A stretch of 64,000 nt of DNA, from the NCBI GenBank assembly GCA_019155205.2, contig JAHNZQ020003146.1, forward strand, positions 329,978 to 393,977, given 5' to 3'. The stretch's first letter is position 1, and each line of letters begins with the position of its first letter. The translations under genes and the position numbers were made by a program. Of this stretch, positions 31,259-43,530 are shown in pieces. The notes beneath the pieces are model-generated. The model saw only the letters and a program-made list of their open reading frames with translations, was not told the DNA's origin and searched no databases. The stretch is from Gracilaria vermiculophylla (taxonomy: Eukaryota; Rhodophyta; Florideophyceae; Gracilariales; Gracilariaceae).

Positions 31259-32240
31259 TTTTTACACCACTTTAATAAAACGCTCTTGTAAGGACTTGTA
31301 CAGCGTTTTCAAGAATTCATCACTCGGCTCGTTCCAACAATGAATCATAATTTCAAACAACGTTCCAACGTCCTTAAATTGGCGCTGATTGGCGTATATT
31401 CGACGTACCAATAGCCCCCAAAAAAAACCCATAATTTTGAGGTCTGGTATCCTCGCCGGCCATGAAAGTAAATCAACTTTCAGGTCTTCTGACCACTTTT
31501 TAGTGTATACAAACCGATTTACACAGGCATTATCGTGCTGAAATATAAAAAATTCCCCGAATGTTACAGCTGCAAACGGCAGAATTTCCTTCAGTAAAAA
31601 TCCGCAGTACTTCTTCGTGTCCATATTTATTTTGAAAGCCACTATTTTGCGCAGACCATAAACAAAAAAAGCTCCCAGAACATGATGGAATCTCCACCAT
31701 TTTGCCTTCATGAAAAAAAGAATTTCTTTTCACGGGTGTCAATCCAATAGTAGACGAAACCATCTGGACCGTTAAGGTTGAACTTCTTCTCATCAGAAAA
31801 AATTTTGTTTTCCGCTGCTCTTAAAAATACGTGATTTCATGACGAGTCGAAATTTTTCTTCCCTGCTTATGACGTTAGGTCATTATTGGTACGGATCCCA
31901 TTTTTATATTCACTAAATTCGTGTCTTCTTTCAGGATCTGTTGCACTTTGCGGACAGAAACTGGTAATGACAGAGAGTTTCAAAGCTTTCCAGCACATTG
32001 ATTCAATTTGGATGCTGCACAAAGTAGAGCTTTTCTTGCGGTTGATGTCAATATTTTGTTCTTAGATCCTTTAAAACTCATGTTGAATTTGTTCGGATTC
32101 CTTATAAAATTATGTTTAACAATTCTTAAGCTATTTAGAAGGTCAACAATTTCTCTTGAGAATAAAACAGAGGTTTGGCAGCCAAAATCATTCCTTTTTC
32201 TTCATCGGAAAGGGGTTTACCACGTCCAATTGTTTTTCAC
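31259..32240 (-). pseudogene. Tc1/mariner-like transposase, broken
   Basis: On the minus strand from about 32,240, a helix-turn-helix start (GRGKPLSDEEKG) gives way to a frame full of stops, then the DDE domain: FSDEKKFNLNGPDGFVYYW (first catalytic Asp), FQHDNACVN (second Asp) and SWPARIPDLKIMGFFWGLL. The last motif should contain the third acidic residue (usual PDLNPIENLWG); here that Glu is Gly. It ends CWNEPSDEFLKTLYKSLQER.IKVV, as in other Tc1-like enzymes. At least one frameshift (near 31,710), several stops and the lost catalytic Glu make it inactive. Terminal repeats were not found by eye. Confidence 0.8.
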
Positions 32241-32706
32241 TTTGGTTTGTGGGGACGTTAGAAAGACTGAGATGGAACAATCTTGGTATATAAACTACTG
32301 TTTAGCGCCCGCATTTTTGAAAGAGATAAAGAAAACATCATTGTACTTTAATTTAATTTCGCAGATATTTATCGTGATTGGGTTGCTCGAAGCCTCAGAC
32401 GTTGTTGTAGTGTATTGTAGCTTTAAAAATAAAATATAAATATAATTCTTTTGCGGATGAAAAAGTGTGCGTCAGAGAAAGGAAAGTTGTTAAGCAAAAA
32501 TAGAGAGTTTCGGAAACTCAACTGTAGGTAGATTGTAAGAAACGTGGCTTGACACGTATGACACTAGATATATCTGTGCCTGGCCTACCCACAATTGCTA
32601 CCGGTAAATCGTTCAGAGAGGTTCTGTACCCGCGACATTTTCGGTGCAATTTGCTCCACGTGTTCGACACTTCACACCGCTCACGCTGCTCGGAGTGCCC
32701 CGTCTA

Positions 32707-33258
32707 TGTGGTACTGTCAGCCCTCCTCTCGAGGTAGTAAAGCACAACGTCCGTTAGGAGTTTTTGTTGACTGCAAAGGCGCGTATTCCTAAAGGTGGTC
32801 TCCGGTATCCGCTGTCGCGAGCCGGGGGAATTCTGAAAGGGGATCCGCAAACACCAAGCGGAGGGGGAGGTCCACTTGGCGGACAATGCTCCTACAGGCG
32901 CTGTTATGATGCGACCTGGGGATCGGCGGCTTAGAAACCTGCGTAATCGACGAAAGATTCCAACCGGAAAAGTAGAAGAAGACTCAAGGGTGCTTTTTTT
33001 TACTTCCCCAGAGGTGGAGCTCAACGGGCAGATTAAGTATCAAGCCGGGAGCCCGCCTCGGCAGGTCTCGCTACTGTACCAATTACCTGCATAAATTATC
33101 TAAAATAAATAATAATTCTACCGTGCCTCAAGGATACTGTAGAGCACGCGGGCGAGATTATGCCCCACGTGGTCCAGCTAATATAATACGAGCCCTTTTT
33201 AGGAATATTATACCTTGAGGCCAAACCACCTTATTTCCGTAGGAGCCACTGTACTGCA
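32707..33258 (-). mobile_element. Solo LTR, subfamily B
   Basis: 552 bases in minus orientation (reads TGCAGTACAGTGG...CAGTACCACA on the minus strand). Flanks GTCTA/GTTTA form a 5-bp target duplication with one transition. It carries subfamily B markers shared with the 3' LTR at 54,362 (GAGGCACGGTAGAATT, TTTATGCAGG, CAGTAGCGAGAC, GATTACGCAGG). Nested in the Harbinger element. Confidence 0.9.
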
Positions 33259-33457
33259 GTTTAGGCGGCCACGCGGTAACAGCCCGTCTTTGTGAGGAGC
33301 GCCGTCATTACCGTGCTAAGCCGGACGGTGCAGTGAATGCGTGCAAGAATCTGCCGACCGCCCTTCGTCGTCAGCCGTTTCCAGTGCATTGTTTCGCGAC
33401 ACCACCCTTATCCCTTTCTCCCTCCCCCTCCTGCACCGACCTTCAGTCGGCAGAGAG

Positions 33458-34387
33458 ATGGCGACCGGCGAGGCTGGTTCCCCCCCCAACCAGGGACAGT
33501 CACTGCCAGCTGAGGCTTGTACCTCTGCTGCGGGCGGCTCTCCCAAAGAGACCGGCGCAGACAGGTCCGACACGGCTGTCGTGTCATCCCCCGCTCTGAC
33601 GAAAAAGCGCCGGGTAAAGTGGGAAGGGGCAGGTGCATATCTCGTCTGTGCGCGTGCCGTGAGAAATGCAGGAGCGCACCTCGCCAAGTGTGGAGATGGT
33701 GACAGACTGTACGCAAAAGCCGCTGAGGTTTTCAATGCGCAGCCAAACAAGCCGTTCAAGACGAACAGTAAGCACATTAGGGACCGGTTTGTGCTGCTGA
33801 AAGAACGTTTTGAAAGAGAAGACGCGGCCTTAGCTAAGCAGTTGGGCACAGCGGAGAACCGGGACAAGCTATCGATCCTTCTCGAGGAGGCCGCCCCGGC
33901 TATAAACGACGCGCGTCTGGCGACGACCAAGGCGAAGGAGAAGAAGAGTACCGTCGAAGAAGAGCTTTCCCGTGCTGGGGCGGCCACTCGAGATGCGTCG
34001 CTCAAGCGCCGCACTCATCGGCACGACATGGCCATCAACAAGAACATGAGACCCAATGACGTAGAAGACGAGTCTGACGGCGACGGGCTCTCCCCAGTGA
34101 TGAAGCGTCGACGCCGACGTGAGCACGCAGGAGAGAAAAAGGACAACGCCCTTTTAGAGCTCATCAAGCGTGATGCGTCCGAGCGCCGTGACGTGGAGCG
34201 GCGAAACTGCGCCACCGCAGAGAGGCGTCTCGACCTAGACCAGCGCCGCTTTCAGCGCGAGTTGGACAAAGAAGCCGAACGCCGTCAGCGAGATGCGGCC
34301 GCCGAGATTGCTCGCGCGACGGCTGCTGCTGATGCTGCAGCAACGTCCATGGCCGATCGAGAGAAGCGCGTCCAGACGCTGGCGTAA
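33458..34387 (+). CDS. Harbinger accessory DNA-binding protein (Myb/SANT-like)
   Basis: 309 residues from the ATG at 33,458 (MATGEAGSPP). The frame is open back to 33,341, but that part is Pro/Ser-rich leader. A basic KKRRVKWEG opens a trihelical SANT-like domain (residues about 50-130) with the pattern W...AYLVCARAV, AEVFNAQPNKPFKT and IRDRFVLLKERF. Such proteins guide PIF/Harbinger transposase to the element ends and the nucleus. The C-terminal half is strongly charged with nuclear signals (MKRRRRRE) and a long coiled coil (ERRLDLDQRRFQRELDKEAE). The frame is intact, unlike the partner transposase, and is convergent with it. Confidence 0.7.
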   Translation: MATGEAGSPPNQGQSLPAEACTSAAGGSPKETGADRSDTAVVSSPALTKKRRVKWEGAGAYLVCARAVRNAGAHLAKCGDGDRLYAKAAEVFNAQPNKPFKTNSKHIRDRFVLLKERFEREDAALAKQLGTAENRDKLSILLEEAAPAINDARLATTKAKEKKSTVEEELSRAGAATRDASLKRRTHRHDMAINKNMRPNDVEDESDGDGLSPVMKRRRRREHAGEKKDNALLELIKRDASERRDVERRNCATAERRLDLDQRRFQRELDKEAERRQRDAAAEIARATAAADAAATSMADREKRVQTLA

Positions 34388-34621
34388 ATTGCCGAGCTTG
34401 CTCGTATTGTCAGGGAAGAATGAGGCAGAGTTGAGGGGTCAGTGGATATGGTGAAGTTTTTACCTGTTTGGAGAGATGAGGAGTCCGTTTTGTGCAACCG
34501 CCGTTACCAAAATGCTTTGTTTACCGATTTGCGCCCGCGCCCTTTACTACGCGATGATTGATACGTACCTTTCGAGAGTCGGGGGCATGCAGTCAAAGAA
34601 GCTTGCTGTTTGGCCACCGTA

Positions 34622-35572
34622 TCAGCAGCAACGAATGTTCCACAGCAACACAGCAGTAGTGTAGACAGTACTCACAGAGTCCTCGTTAATCTTGAGCTTC
34701 CGCGCGAAATAGAGGATGGAAAAGACCTGCTTTACCTCCTTGTATCCCCATTCTACCGATACGCGGACGCTAGCCATCTTTGTGTTAAAAGCCTTCTCGT
34801 CCTCATTCAAAACGCCAACAGCGTCGGCTGGAAACGCTACTTGCATCCAAGGCCGAAGTAGGAACGCTTTGTCGCCAAAGAGGCAATACTGTTCGCCTCC
34901 TACCATTTTTGCAGACTCTAAGATGTAGTCCATTCTCGATTCCCTGTAGAGTTTAATGTCGTGCTGCCTTCCCTCTATGGGTCCAGCTAGGTGGAAAAGG
35001 AGCCCGTCCGGCGTCACCACAGATTGAATTTTTAGCATGTGTTTGCGCTTGTGGCCGCTGTACACGCTTTGCTGCATTACCTAGCTAGGTCGCGCGATGA
35101 AGATCCCTGTGCCGTCGATAAAGCCGACGCAGTTTTGAAGAGCCCCACCCTTGTCGAGGACAGCTTTCGCGTACAGGGCGGCCCGCTCTTGCATCCGGTC
35201 CCCTCTCCACTGGCGTAAAGTATGACTGCACCGCTCCATGATCAGCTCAGTAGTCTCATAAAATATCTCGCACACTACTGAGCTGGTTCGACCAAACATG
35301 TTTTCGAGGTCGCGCTAGCGCGCAGGCGAGCACAGTCGGCGCAGCACAATGCACAGGCGTTCCACGGAAGGTACTCGATGTCGACGTCGGGAGGACGTTT
35401 CCTCGAGCTGCAGCAAGTTAGCTACTCGACTCAAGTCCGCGGGCTTAAATCGGAAGAGCGACAAGGCATCCTTTGTGGAAATAATGTTTAAGTTGAAAGA
35501 AACGGTATAAACTTCCCTTCTGCGGCGTAGCAGAGCTCTTAGGTCACGGCGGACGACAAGGAAGCGGCGCAA
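34622..35572 (-). pseudogene. Harbinger transposase (DDE_Tnp_4-like), two in-frame TAG stops
   Basis: A single frame on the minus strand with three pieces split by TAG at 35,315-35,317 and 35,081-35,083. The N-terminal piece has the family segment DALSLFRFKPADLSRV and VERLCIVLRRL. The middle has GFIDGTGIFIARP with the first catalytic Asp. The last has QSVYSGHKRKHMLK, EGRQHDIKLYRES (second Asp) and VRVSVEWGYKEVKQ (Glu). All three catalytic residues remain. The first stop replaces what in relatives is usually a Trp codon (a G-to-A change). Readthrough is conceivable but decay is simpler. The gene is convergent with the SANT-like ORF. Confidence 0.8.
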
Positions 35573-35950
35573 GACTGGTCCATGCTCTGAGAGCTTCGCC
35601 AGATGAGTGTCGCGCCATCAGCTCGCGACGCAAGCGCCGCCACACGCGGTGGACCTGCGTCAAGCTGTAGTCCCTGATTGCCACCATTCGTGGGGTGACG
35701 ACAGCCGCCTAGAGACAGTAGATGAAAGAAGCGTTGCGGCTCGCCGTTAGGACACTATGGGTAAGTTGAGTCGGTTTCTCGGAGGCCGCTTCTTGTCGTA
35801 GCGACGGCTGTGCCGCGGGCTACCGCGCATTGAACGAAAAAGTCCGGTGCCGAAACTCATCAAAAGAATTTTCGTAAAATTATTTCTCCGGTAAGTGCTA
35901 CCCACATTATACACACAATTTCACACACAGTTGAGTTGCCGAAACTCTCT

Positions 35951-38169
35951 AATTAGAATAGTAGGGGGTGACTTTATTCAAATTTCATGGACTGGTAAAA
36001 ATGTAACTTCTTCGGAATGCCGGTACAGTTTTACAGTAGTCTAATATATTGTTTGGGCCTGGTTCTCAGGGCTCGGGCCCAAGCCCTCCGGTTTATGAAG
36101 AACGGTATAAAATCCGGTTAAATGCAGAAGAAACTCATCTCTACATCGTTCTGGAGACATTAATTGAGTGCTTCGTGAGTAGTTGGGGTACCCTAAGAGT
36201 GTCTGACCATTTCTCTAGTGTTCAAAAGGAAGGCTCCCGTTTTTGGGGACTCCCCTGTGTTTTTAAATTTCGACGTCCATTATGGACTTCCTTGTGTTTT
36301 GCAAGCTAAACATAATTCTACTTGCGACACAACTGCAAGAGAGATACATGATTGCAAAAGAAGTGGGTACACGGGATGAAGGCCTGTCAGGGACTCGTCA
36401 GTCCTCCGGCTTAACATGTTTCAAGTACGTAGACCTGCCGAAGACGGCGTTAATCGGCTTACCGATCTAATTTACGTTTACAGCACGCATACCAACCTCG
36501 TGGCCGGCTTTGCTATGCACTAAAATTGGTTCCATTAGAGAATTTACGAAAGGATAAATCTCGTGAAAATCTTTAAAACATAGTTTACACGATAATTTTA
36601 TGTATGTCGTTCATAAAATGGGTATCGTCAACGCATAAGAGAACTTTTATGCGAGACAGATTTCAAGAGCTTCTTTTTGGACATTTTCTGGGCGACATTG
36701 ACGTCATGATAATAATTGTCAAGCTTGCTTGGGCATCATGAAGACATCTCCGCCAGCATCAAAAAATACAGATATACATGCGCAACGCAACGAGTCTTCT
36801 TCACAGTCTAAGAACGATTCTCAGAGAAAAGAAAACAAATAAGTACAGCTTAGCGCAGCACCAGGTATACAACAAAAGCGCTTTCGCTTTACCGACGCGT
36901 ATGACGTGTTTCTTTTGTGCGCTGTGCGTACTTAGGACGCTCATATACTTTACCAAACCAGGGCGAACTAAAACAGACGTATGAAAAAGTGCTCGAAGCA
37001 TTCTCAAAACATGTTCCGGGGACAGTTTTTATATACATGAATCACCCGTCCACCGAAACACTTCTAGATCGTGTCAAAAGTTTTATCGGTTTATGTAGAC
37101 CTACTTATGAATAATCTTTCGCTACTTTTGCAATAATCACAGACTCTGAAGGGAAAGAATCATTATTGGGGGATTTGATATTAAAAGTAGATGCAAATGT
37201 AGAGATGATAAGGGTTTTTAAGAAAAGATCATATCAAAAAGAAACATAAGTTAAGTAAAGCGAGAAAGTATATCAGTCAAAAAGATCCAAGACCTACGAT
37301 CAGAAGAGATAAGAGCGACAGTAACAATGGCCTTCAGAAGAAAGTAAACAAAATGGTCACAAATATCTGGTTCGGATGGTATAATAGGCATTTTCTATAT
37401 TGAGCAAGCAAAAGAAAGGTAAGCTTTGAATGTGGAGCGCGTCAAAGTGGAAAAAGAACGATCGAACGCACAGTTAATAAAATTGTCACAGCGTTTAAAG
37501 CTAGATAGATAACGCTGAGAGTTGGAAAAGTGAGAGCGGGTGCAAACATTAGAAGACCTAAGTGAGGTTTTAATATGCACCGCCCAAGTACGAAGGATTT
37601 ATTTGAGCTTGATAAATATGAATGGAATTCGCTTTCTAGAATAATGTTGAAATAAACTCGTTGAATCTGTGCAGAACTGTTGCATTTCTGAGATGGAAAA
37701 CAGTACCAGAAATCAAAATTACTAGTAGATACGTGAGGCATCGCGATAAAGTTTTTCTTTAAGTTGTAGACCTTCATTGAGACCTAGCATAATAGTGAGC
37801 TTACGCCTGTTATAATTAGCAGGCTATGAGCAAAATATCCGACAAAAAATAGCAATATTTACAGTGCTGCCCACATTTTGCACGGAGTTGGGGAGCAAAT
37901 AGGCTGAAAAGTGCCCATTTGCCCACGGTATTTCTGTTACAGATGGGGACAACTATCCACGAACTTGGCGGCAAAACGCGTCTTCATTTCAAAATTTACG
38001 TCACCAATTGGCAACATGATGACAACGACCACCCCCTTCCCCTTACGCCTCGTCACCCTATTTTTATACGTTTTTAGCAGAGATGATTTCTACTGATAAA
38101 TTAGGCAACGAAATGGGTCCCAGAAAGCAAAAATAGTTTTTCCAAGCGCCGGATCTCAAAATTATGAGG
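35951..38169. other. AT-rich spacer, no recognisable gene
   Basis: Contains one notable GC-rich near-palindrome at about 36,071-36,089 (GGGCTCGGGCCCAAGCCC). Frames such as 36,917-37,114 have no motif I know. Nothing else seen. Confidence 0.5.
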
Positions 38170-38415
38170 CAGGTTGTGCAGATAAAGTACAAGGCCGGGA
38201 GCTTACCTTGACAGATCTCACTACTGTACACAAATCTAATTACCCAGACTAATTAAGTTGAATAAATCTAAATTCTACAATTCCTCAGGAGTACTGTAGC
38301 ACACGTGGGCCGAATAGCGCATCACGGGGCTAGGTTAATAAAATACAAACACTTCTTAAGAATACACTGTTGTAGAACTACAAGACAGTGCCCCCTAAGG
38401 ATCCACTGTACTACA
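38170..38415 (-). mobile_element. Truncated, divergent LTR fragment of the same family
   Basis: On the minus strand it begins TGTAGTACAGTGGATCC and follows the family LTR for about 245 bases (TTCTTAAGAA, CCCACGTGTGCTACAGTAC, GTACAGTAGTGAGA, CTCCCGGC) before similarity stops. It is more diverged than copies A and B, so an older insertion or a third subfamily. Confidence 0.75.
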
Positions 38416-39127
38416 GATACCATAGGGGCTGAGCTTAATGACCTTAGATTTGAAGGCGGAAAGTTTTGTCCCTCGCACGACTGCTAATACGAGAAAATTT
38501 TGATGCCAGGCGTAGAGCGAGCACTTTACAGACGCAGAGCGTGCCGTCATTATTTGCCAGAAAATTGAAATGTTTACAGTGATTGTAATCTTATCGCATG
38601 CGTAATGCTACCTGTTTCCGATCCCGAGATGACTTTAAGATCTTGAAGCTGGGCGCTCCAGACACAGACGATATATGACACCAGTCTAATCTTTTGTTTC
38701 AGACATGGGACTTTGAAGCCGTGTTTGTTGTTGTGTTGTGATTGCATGATTACTAATCGTTTTATCAGTTTCACTGATCAATCCTCACTCTTCGCGTACA
38801 CAGTTGAGGGACTAAATGGCTGATCTGTTTAGCCCGGTCTCGAAAATAGGAACGTGTTCTATCTACGCATTAGGTGCCATTCATATATGAATTACTAAGT
38901 GCAGATATCGTGGCGCGAGATGGCCCCAAGTCGTTCATCTAATATGAATATCGCAGGGCGTCAAAACAGCGGATATTAATTTAAAGGCGAGTAAGCAAGC
39001 GACGCTCTTCAGATGATCCATAATTGGTACTTTCAAACGGGATTATGATGTCAAATCGATATCAGGCAAAAAAAAAAAAAACAATTCCATGATTTTGTAC
39101 ATAAATCGTCAAGGAACCTCGTTTAGA
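38416..39127. other. AT-rich spacer
   Basis: No gene seen. Includes a poly-A run at 39,069-39,081. Confidence 0.5.
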
Positions 39128-39225
39128 TGGTGTGACCTAGTCGTCTAGGCTGGGTGGGCCAAGTGAGACTCGGTGAAGATTAGGCGTGCCAACTATATCC
39201 TGAGTTCGAAGCCCATTCATGCTAA
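39128..39225 (+). repeat. tRNA-like sequence, possible tRNA pseudogene or SINE head
   Basis: The segment has a D-arm-like CCTAGTCGTCTAGG (5-bp stem, box A-like) and, about 70 bases on, a box B-like GAGTTCGAAGCCC. An A/T-rich tail follows with TTTATAATAAAAAC. The acceptor and T stems do not pair well, so it is not a functional tRNA. Low confidence. Confidence 0.3.
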
Positions 39226-41075
39226 ACATCACTTTTATAATAAAAACAGAAATGTGTATAAAAGCAAAATCTAAAAGGTTTAATAGAACTACATGAAAAG
39301 CAAGACTTTGTCATCTCCTCGGGTGGTTTTTCTTTAGTATTCTCGTTGATTTCTGGTGACTTTTAGATTTCAAACAAACAAAGAATTCGATGTTCTTCTA
39401 AATACATTGAGTTGCTCCACAGATTCGCTTTCAATGAGTTCTTTGGCGTGCGTTTTTGGCCATTCTAAGTTTTTTTAGCAAAACTTCCGTCTGTCTCATA
39501 AACCTGGATGAATCTCTTGGTGTACTCTGTAGTGCCCTCCGTCCAGATGGAAGAAAAATATAACACGTTTGACAGGTCATTAGAAGTAACCGAGTGAATA
39601 TCACGATCTTTCCCCAAAAACTCGGGTGTCTGGTGGTTTCCCTCCATATCATTATAACAGAAACGACGCTTGCGGGACCTAAAAAGTTGAGCGTACTGCG
39701 GTATTTTTTTCTCCAAGAACCAGGTGCCGGCACAGAAAATAACGTTTTTTTTAAAAATGGACATGCGCATCCCAATGATTGGGACTAACTATAAGAAACC
39801 GATTGGTTTTCGAGTAGACGACTGCTTAGTTTGTTCCACGCGCGTGCAAAATCTCCACACCGTAATTGCTTATAGTCCCCGTGAATATGACCATAATAAT
39901 CATGCATATGTTTGACTATAAGCCAGGTACCCTAAACAAAAGGATCAAAGTCTATCCGTTGCCTCTTATAATTGCAAAAGTACGATTTATTCATTATGGA
40001 CCAATGAGACTCAGCAAACATTGATCACCGTTTTGCGGACGGCTTCAGACCCTCACCGGGAGCTTCCCACGCAGACACGGACGGCCATCCTAACTCTTTC
40101 GCCGAGGACAATACTACCGTGGTTACGGAAATTTTTCCGTTGTCTTTCTTTTGTTTTCGTTGCTTCTACAGTCGTACGGTCCGTATATATCCACCCTGCT
40201 TGGCAGGTTGTTGCCCTGTATTTTTGGGATATCGTTTCCTGACTCTAGTGTCTGCGCCACGTATCGCGGCTGGGCTTGTTTCTTTCTTTCATTTGTACCA
40301 TTACCACGGACATTTCCGCACGTGGACTCTTGGTCACAATGACCGGTACCAACGGATGATTCACCCAAATGAACTCCGTCTGTAGGGCAGGTACGGGACG
40401 CACTGCAGATGTGCCCGGCATGGCACGCGCCCCCATCGGGAGGGGGGGAGTTCTGCCACCTAGCCACCCTCACCGGAAACAAGGTCTGAATACCTTGGGT
40501 CTCTATCCGCTTCTCGCGGTTTGCACCACAGATTTTAAACTTTACTCTTGATCAGAAGATAGACTAGTAGATACATGTTCTTTGCCGTGACAAATGTCGT
40601 GCTCGAAAAAAATGAACATGATTTCATTCGTGCTCTCGTCTAAAACTGAGAAATCCATTGCAGTGATGAACATTTATTGTAGACCGCATTCTTTGTTGTG
40701 CAGATTCCGTCTTTTTTCTTGTCTTTTTTTTTTTTTGGCTGCATACAAAATATTGCCGGGTTCTCTCGGAGATACTCATAATACGCGATAGAACATAGTG
40801 AGAATGCAATTCTTGAATAGACCGATTCTGGATCATGTCATGAGAACCGTGATTAGAAATGATGCGAATTTGAAATTCCATTTCCAATTTCAGGGACTGA
40901 TACGTTTCAATAGAAGTATGACAATGCAGGAATACCAAAAGTCACTCGATGAGGTTTCTGGATCTACTTCATTGTAGAGTTTCTTTTACATTTTGATTTT
41001 ACTGGATCCTTGCGACAGTTGTTGCATTTCCTAGACGGGTTTTCGCCTTTTTTATAAACGTGATTGAATCACTCC
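39226..41075. other. Spacer of mixed composition, no recognisable gene
   Basis: Frames at 39,431-39,775 (-) and 40,123-40,482 (-) have odd, unbiased compositions and no family motif. I see nothing supported. Confidence 0.45.
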
Positions 41076-41291
41076 GGCCCGTTCTACGAGTTGACGCAGG
41101 AAAAGATGACGAAAATGGAAAATCTGTGTGACCAATACGAAGTCCACACGTTACATTATTTGGTTTCCGCCATCATCACCTTTTCGGCAGGGCAAATGGT
41201 TTCGCCGACAAGATGATTAGGACGGAAACTGAGAGAATATACTTGGTAATTGCAAATAGGCCTAGCACACGTTCTCCCCGGTTGTTTCGCA

Positions 41292-42659
41292 ATGAACGCT
41301 GTTCCGTCGCTATCCGCAACGGCAACACCGACTGCATCATCCCCGCCACATCCTGACGAAGTTTCTGCACGCAGTCATGTTGTTTCTGCAACAACTGAAC
41401 ACGAATATGCTAAATACAATGACCTTCCGAACAGTCAGCCACCAGTCAACGTAGAAGAAGCATGTCATCTACTTTCTGAAGCCCGTTTGGACAATGATAG
41501 ATGCAAGCTTGCTAAGAAAGCTCTGATAATCCTTAGAGCTCAAAACGCAAGGCTCAAAACCAAGCAGCAGGTGTTGGGTGCGAAAATGGTTCAGCGACAA
41601 ATTACGTTAAAGCAACTTCAAACATTCGTATCAGTGGCATCGCCAAACATTACGGTTCTATCTTCTATGCGCCATATGCTCACAACGACAGTTCGAAGTA
41701 AACGTGCTGCGAACAACTCGGAGTCCATTGAGTGGGTTAGTGGAGATATTCCAGTGGTACAGAATAGTAGAATAGTGGCCAATGCCCCAAATCATAGTGA
41801 AACTGAACTTCCGATTACTATTTCAGCGGATGGCTGGAGCCTAGATTTTGACGCAAATGTGTTCTGTAGACTTCTCCATAATATAGCCGATACACGAATG
41901 ACTTCTGCGAGACAACTTTTGATGGAATGTAAGAACCGTGAACAATTGGATATGGAAAACGTGGATCCATGGAGCGAGCACATTGCTCCTCTGTACAATG
42001 ATTCTGGGTTCAGACCCAGGGCGGTTGACGTTCTGGCTAGAAGTGTAACTGCTAGCAATATATGTATGATAGACCCCGCACAGAGGCCACATTTGAGAGA
42101 TGGGGGAGTCCTTAGCAGAAAGTGGTCGGCGTTCAAGAGTGCGTGCGGTACATGCCTTGCGCAGTACCACAACACAGGTCACGGCGATCCTGAAGCATTT
42201 GCATCTTTTGCAGAAGGAAAGTCGTAAATTATGTACGCGTTCTGCTTCCTAAAACGATATCCCATTCTAGAGCCGTTGGTGACCCGAGTTCTTCTGGAGG
42301 ACGCCTAAAGATAGGAAGGTGTGGATGGTGGTGTGCCGGGGTGTGGATTCGGGGGAAGGGTTTATAAGTCGTCGCCAAAGAAGAGAAAGACGAATGCACA
42401 GGAAAGTAATGTCGTCGGGATCGACAGCTTGGTAGCCGCGCTAAGTCCTGAGAACAATAATGTAGCAAATGAGCTCCAGGTGGCCGAAAGAAATAAATTG
42501 CGATTCCAGGCTCACGATACACAGGCTCGAGCGACATCTTCTGCTTTAGACACCATTACGAAGACAAAGAACATGATAGCGCAAGCTTCGCATGACGATG
42601 AGAAGCACGTTCTGCAACGTATACTGAAGAAACTAATGCAGAATCTTAGTTCAGAGTAG
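41292..42659 (+). pseudogene. Accessory protein X of element A (two exons, splice site decayed)
   Basis: Exon 1 runs from the ATG at 41,292 to about 42,216; exon 2 from about 42,275 to 42,659. In element B the same junction starts GTAAGT; here the donor reads GAAAGT, so the frame runs into a stop at 42,225. The acceptor TTCTAG is intact here. Features: a leucine-rich coiled-coil stretch near residues 70-120 (KKALIILRAQNARLK), a central block conserved with copy B (QLDMENVDPWSE, APLYND), a nuclear-signal-like KSSPKKRKT, and a helical C-terminus. I recognise no family. Its fixed place beside the transposase suggests the DNA-binding or regulatory partner found in two-gene Harbinger elements. Confidence 0.65.
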
Positions 42660-42689
42660 TTGCAAGTTTAGTTGAAGTCGCGAAACTTT

Positions 42690-43530
42690 TCACCATCCCA
42701 TTCTTGTATACGTTTTCATTCTGATCTGCCAATTGAAACGGACGAGGACCGAGTCACCAAAAGCGCCCGCACAAGTCCAGCGATTGCCAAACTACTCTGC
42801 TTCTTTGCCCTGAATGACATACCTCTCGATGGACAAACCCACAACCATGAAAACAGAGTCAGAATCAGGACAGACAATCGCAGTTCTGTTAGGTTTGGGT
42901 GGCCGCTCTGACGGACATGTTTCACATGGGGATGAAAATCAGGAGGGCGTTCCACTCGCAGAAGAGGCGCAGCAAGGTATTGTTTTGTCGCTGAGAACAG
43001 ATCGTATCACCCTTCTCGACGCCAATTTCAGTCCTTCTCAGTTGCGCCAGATTGTGTTCCAATGTGGAAAAGCAGAGGTGCCCGTGTGGTACGAAACAAT
43101 AAGTTTTCATAAATGCACGCGAATCGTTCAAGCAAAAGCGCTTCATGCCGTAAAGTACATCTCTAAAAAAGAAGCGGAAATTCGCATGATGGCTTGCAGT
43201 TTGAGATGTAATGGCCGGCTTGATGAATGCGCCGTATCACTGTTGCGAGCATGCAGGAAAGGAGCTTCTGTCTTGTTTACTCGGGGAGAGAACGGTGTAC
43301 GGAGCTTCTCATTTGTCGACGGTGTACTACTAGTCGGTGATTTTTAAGGCACATGCAATCAAAGGTGCATTGATAAAAATTCCGGGGCCGGGGATTATTT
43401 TGCTGGTGTTTGGGTTGCAGCATTGGCGGCGGGAGACACTGAATATGGTGCGATCAGAAAAGGCATAGAAGCAGCTGCCTTGAGCTGCGTGAGTCAACGA
43501 GGAGTTCCACAGAATTCGCCGAAGTTCTAA
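42690..43530 (+). pseudogene. PfkB-family kinase fragment carried as cargo in element A
   Basis: Minus the N-terminal part, the frame from 42,814 shows PfkB motifs in the right order: LLDANFSPSQLRQI, then VPVWYETISF, then ISKKEAEIRMMA (usual SPNEAEL), then VLFTRGENGV. After one in-frame TAA at 43,345, it continues with SGAGDYFAGVWVAALA (signature 2) and a C-terminal helix. The order and wording are closest to the pseudouridine kinase-like branch of the family; this is inference. The GAGD catalytic Asp is kept, but the preceding Asp-Thr is replaced. It starts within about 150 bases of X's stop, on the same strand. Unlike the fructokinase gene at 10-11 kb, so not copied from it. Confidence 0.65.

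Larger units (their letters stand above)
32502..35950. mobile_element. PIF/Harbinger transposon with TIRs, SANT-like ORF and transposase
   Basis: Terminal inverted repeats of about 25 bp begin AGAGAGTTTCGG on the left (32,502) and match the reverse complement of the right end (to 35,950) with one or two differences. Both ends are flanked by AAT, a 3-bp duplication as usual for this superfamily. Inside are a SANT-like ORF (+) and a Harbinger transposase (-) that converge, the classic two-gene layout. A solo LTR sits in the left part (32,707-33,258). Without it the element is about 2.9 kb. Confidence 0.85.

Noticed and set aside
32008..32439. 143-codon plus-strand frame
   Set aside because: Antisense to the N-terminal part of the Tc1/mariner-like transposase, whose GRGKPLSDEEKG motif is on the minus strand.
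33316..34014. 232-codon minus-strand frame
   Set aside because: Shadow of the SANT-like accessory gene.
39431..39775. 114- and 101-codon antisense frames
   Set aside because: Two overlapping frames of similar length with no recognisable motif; no basis to call either.
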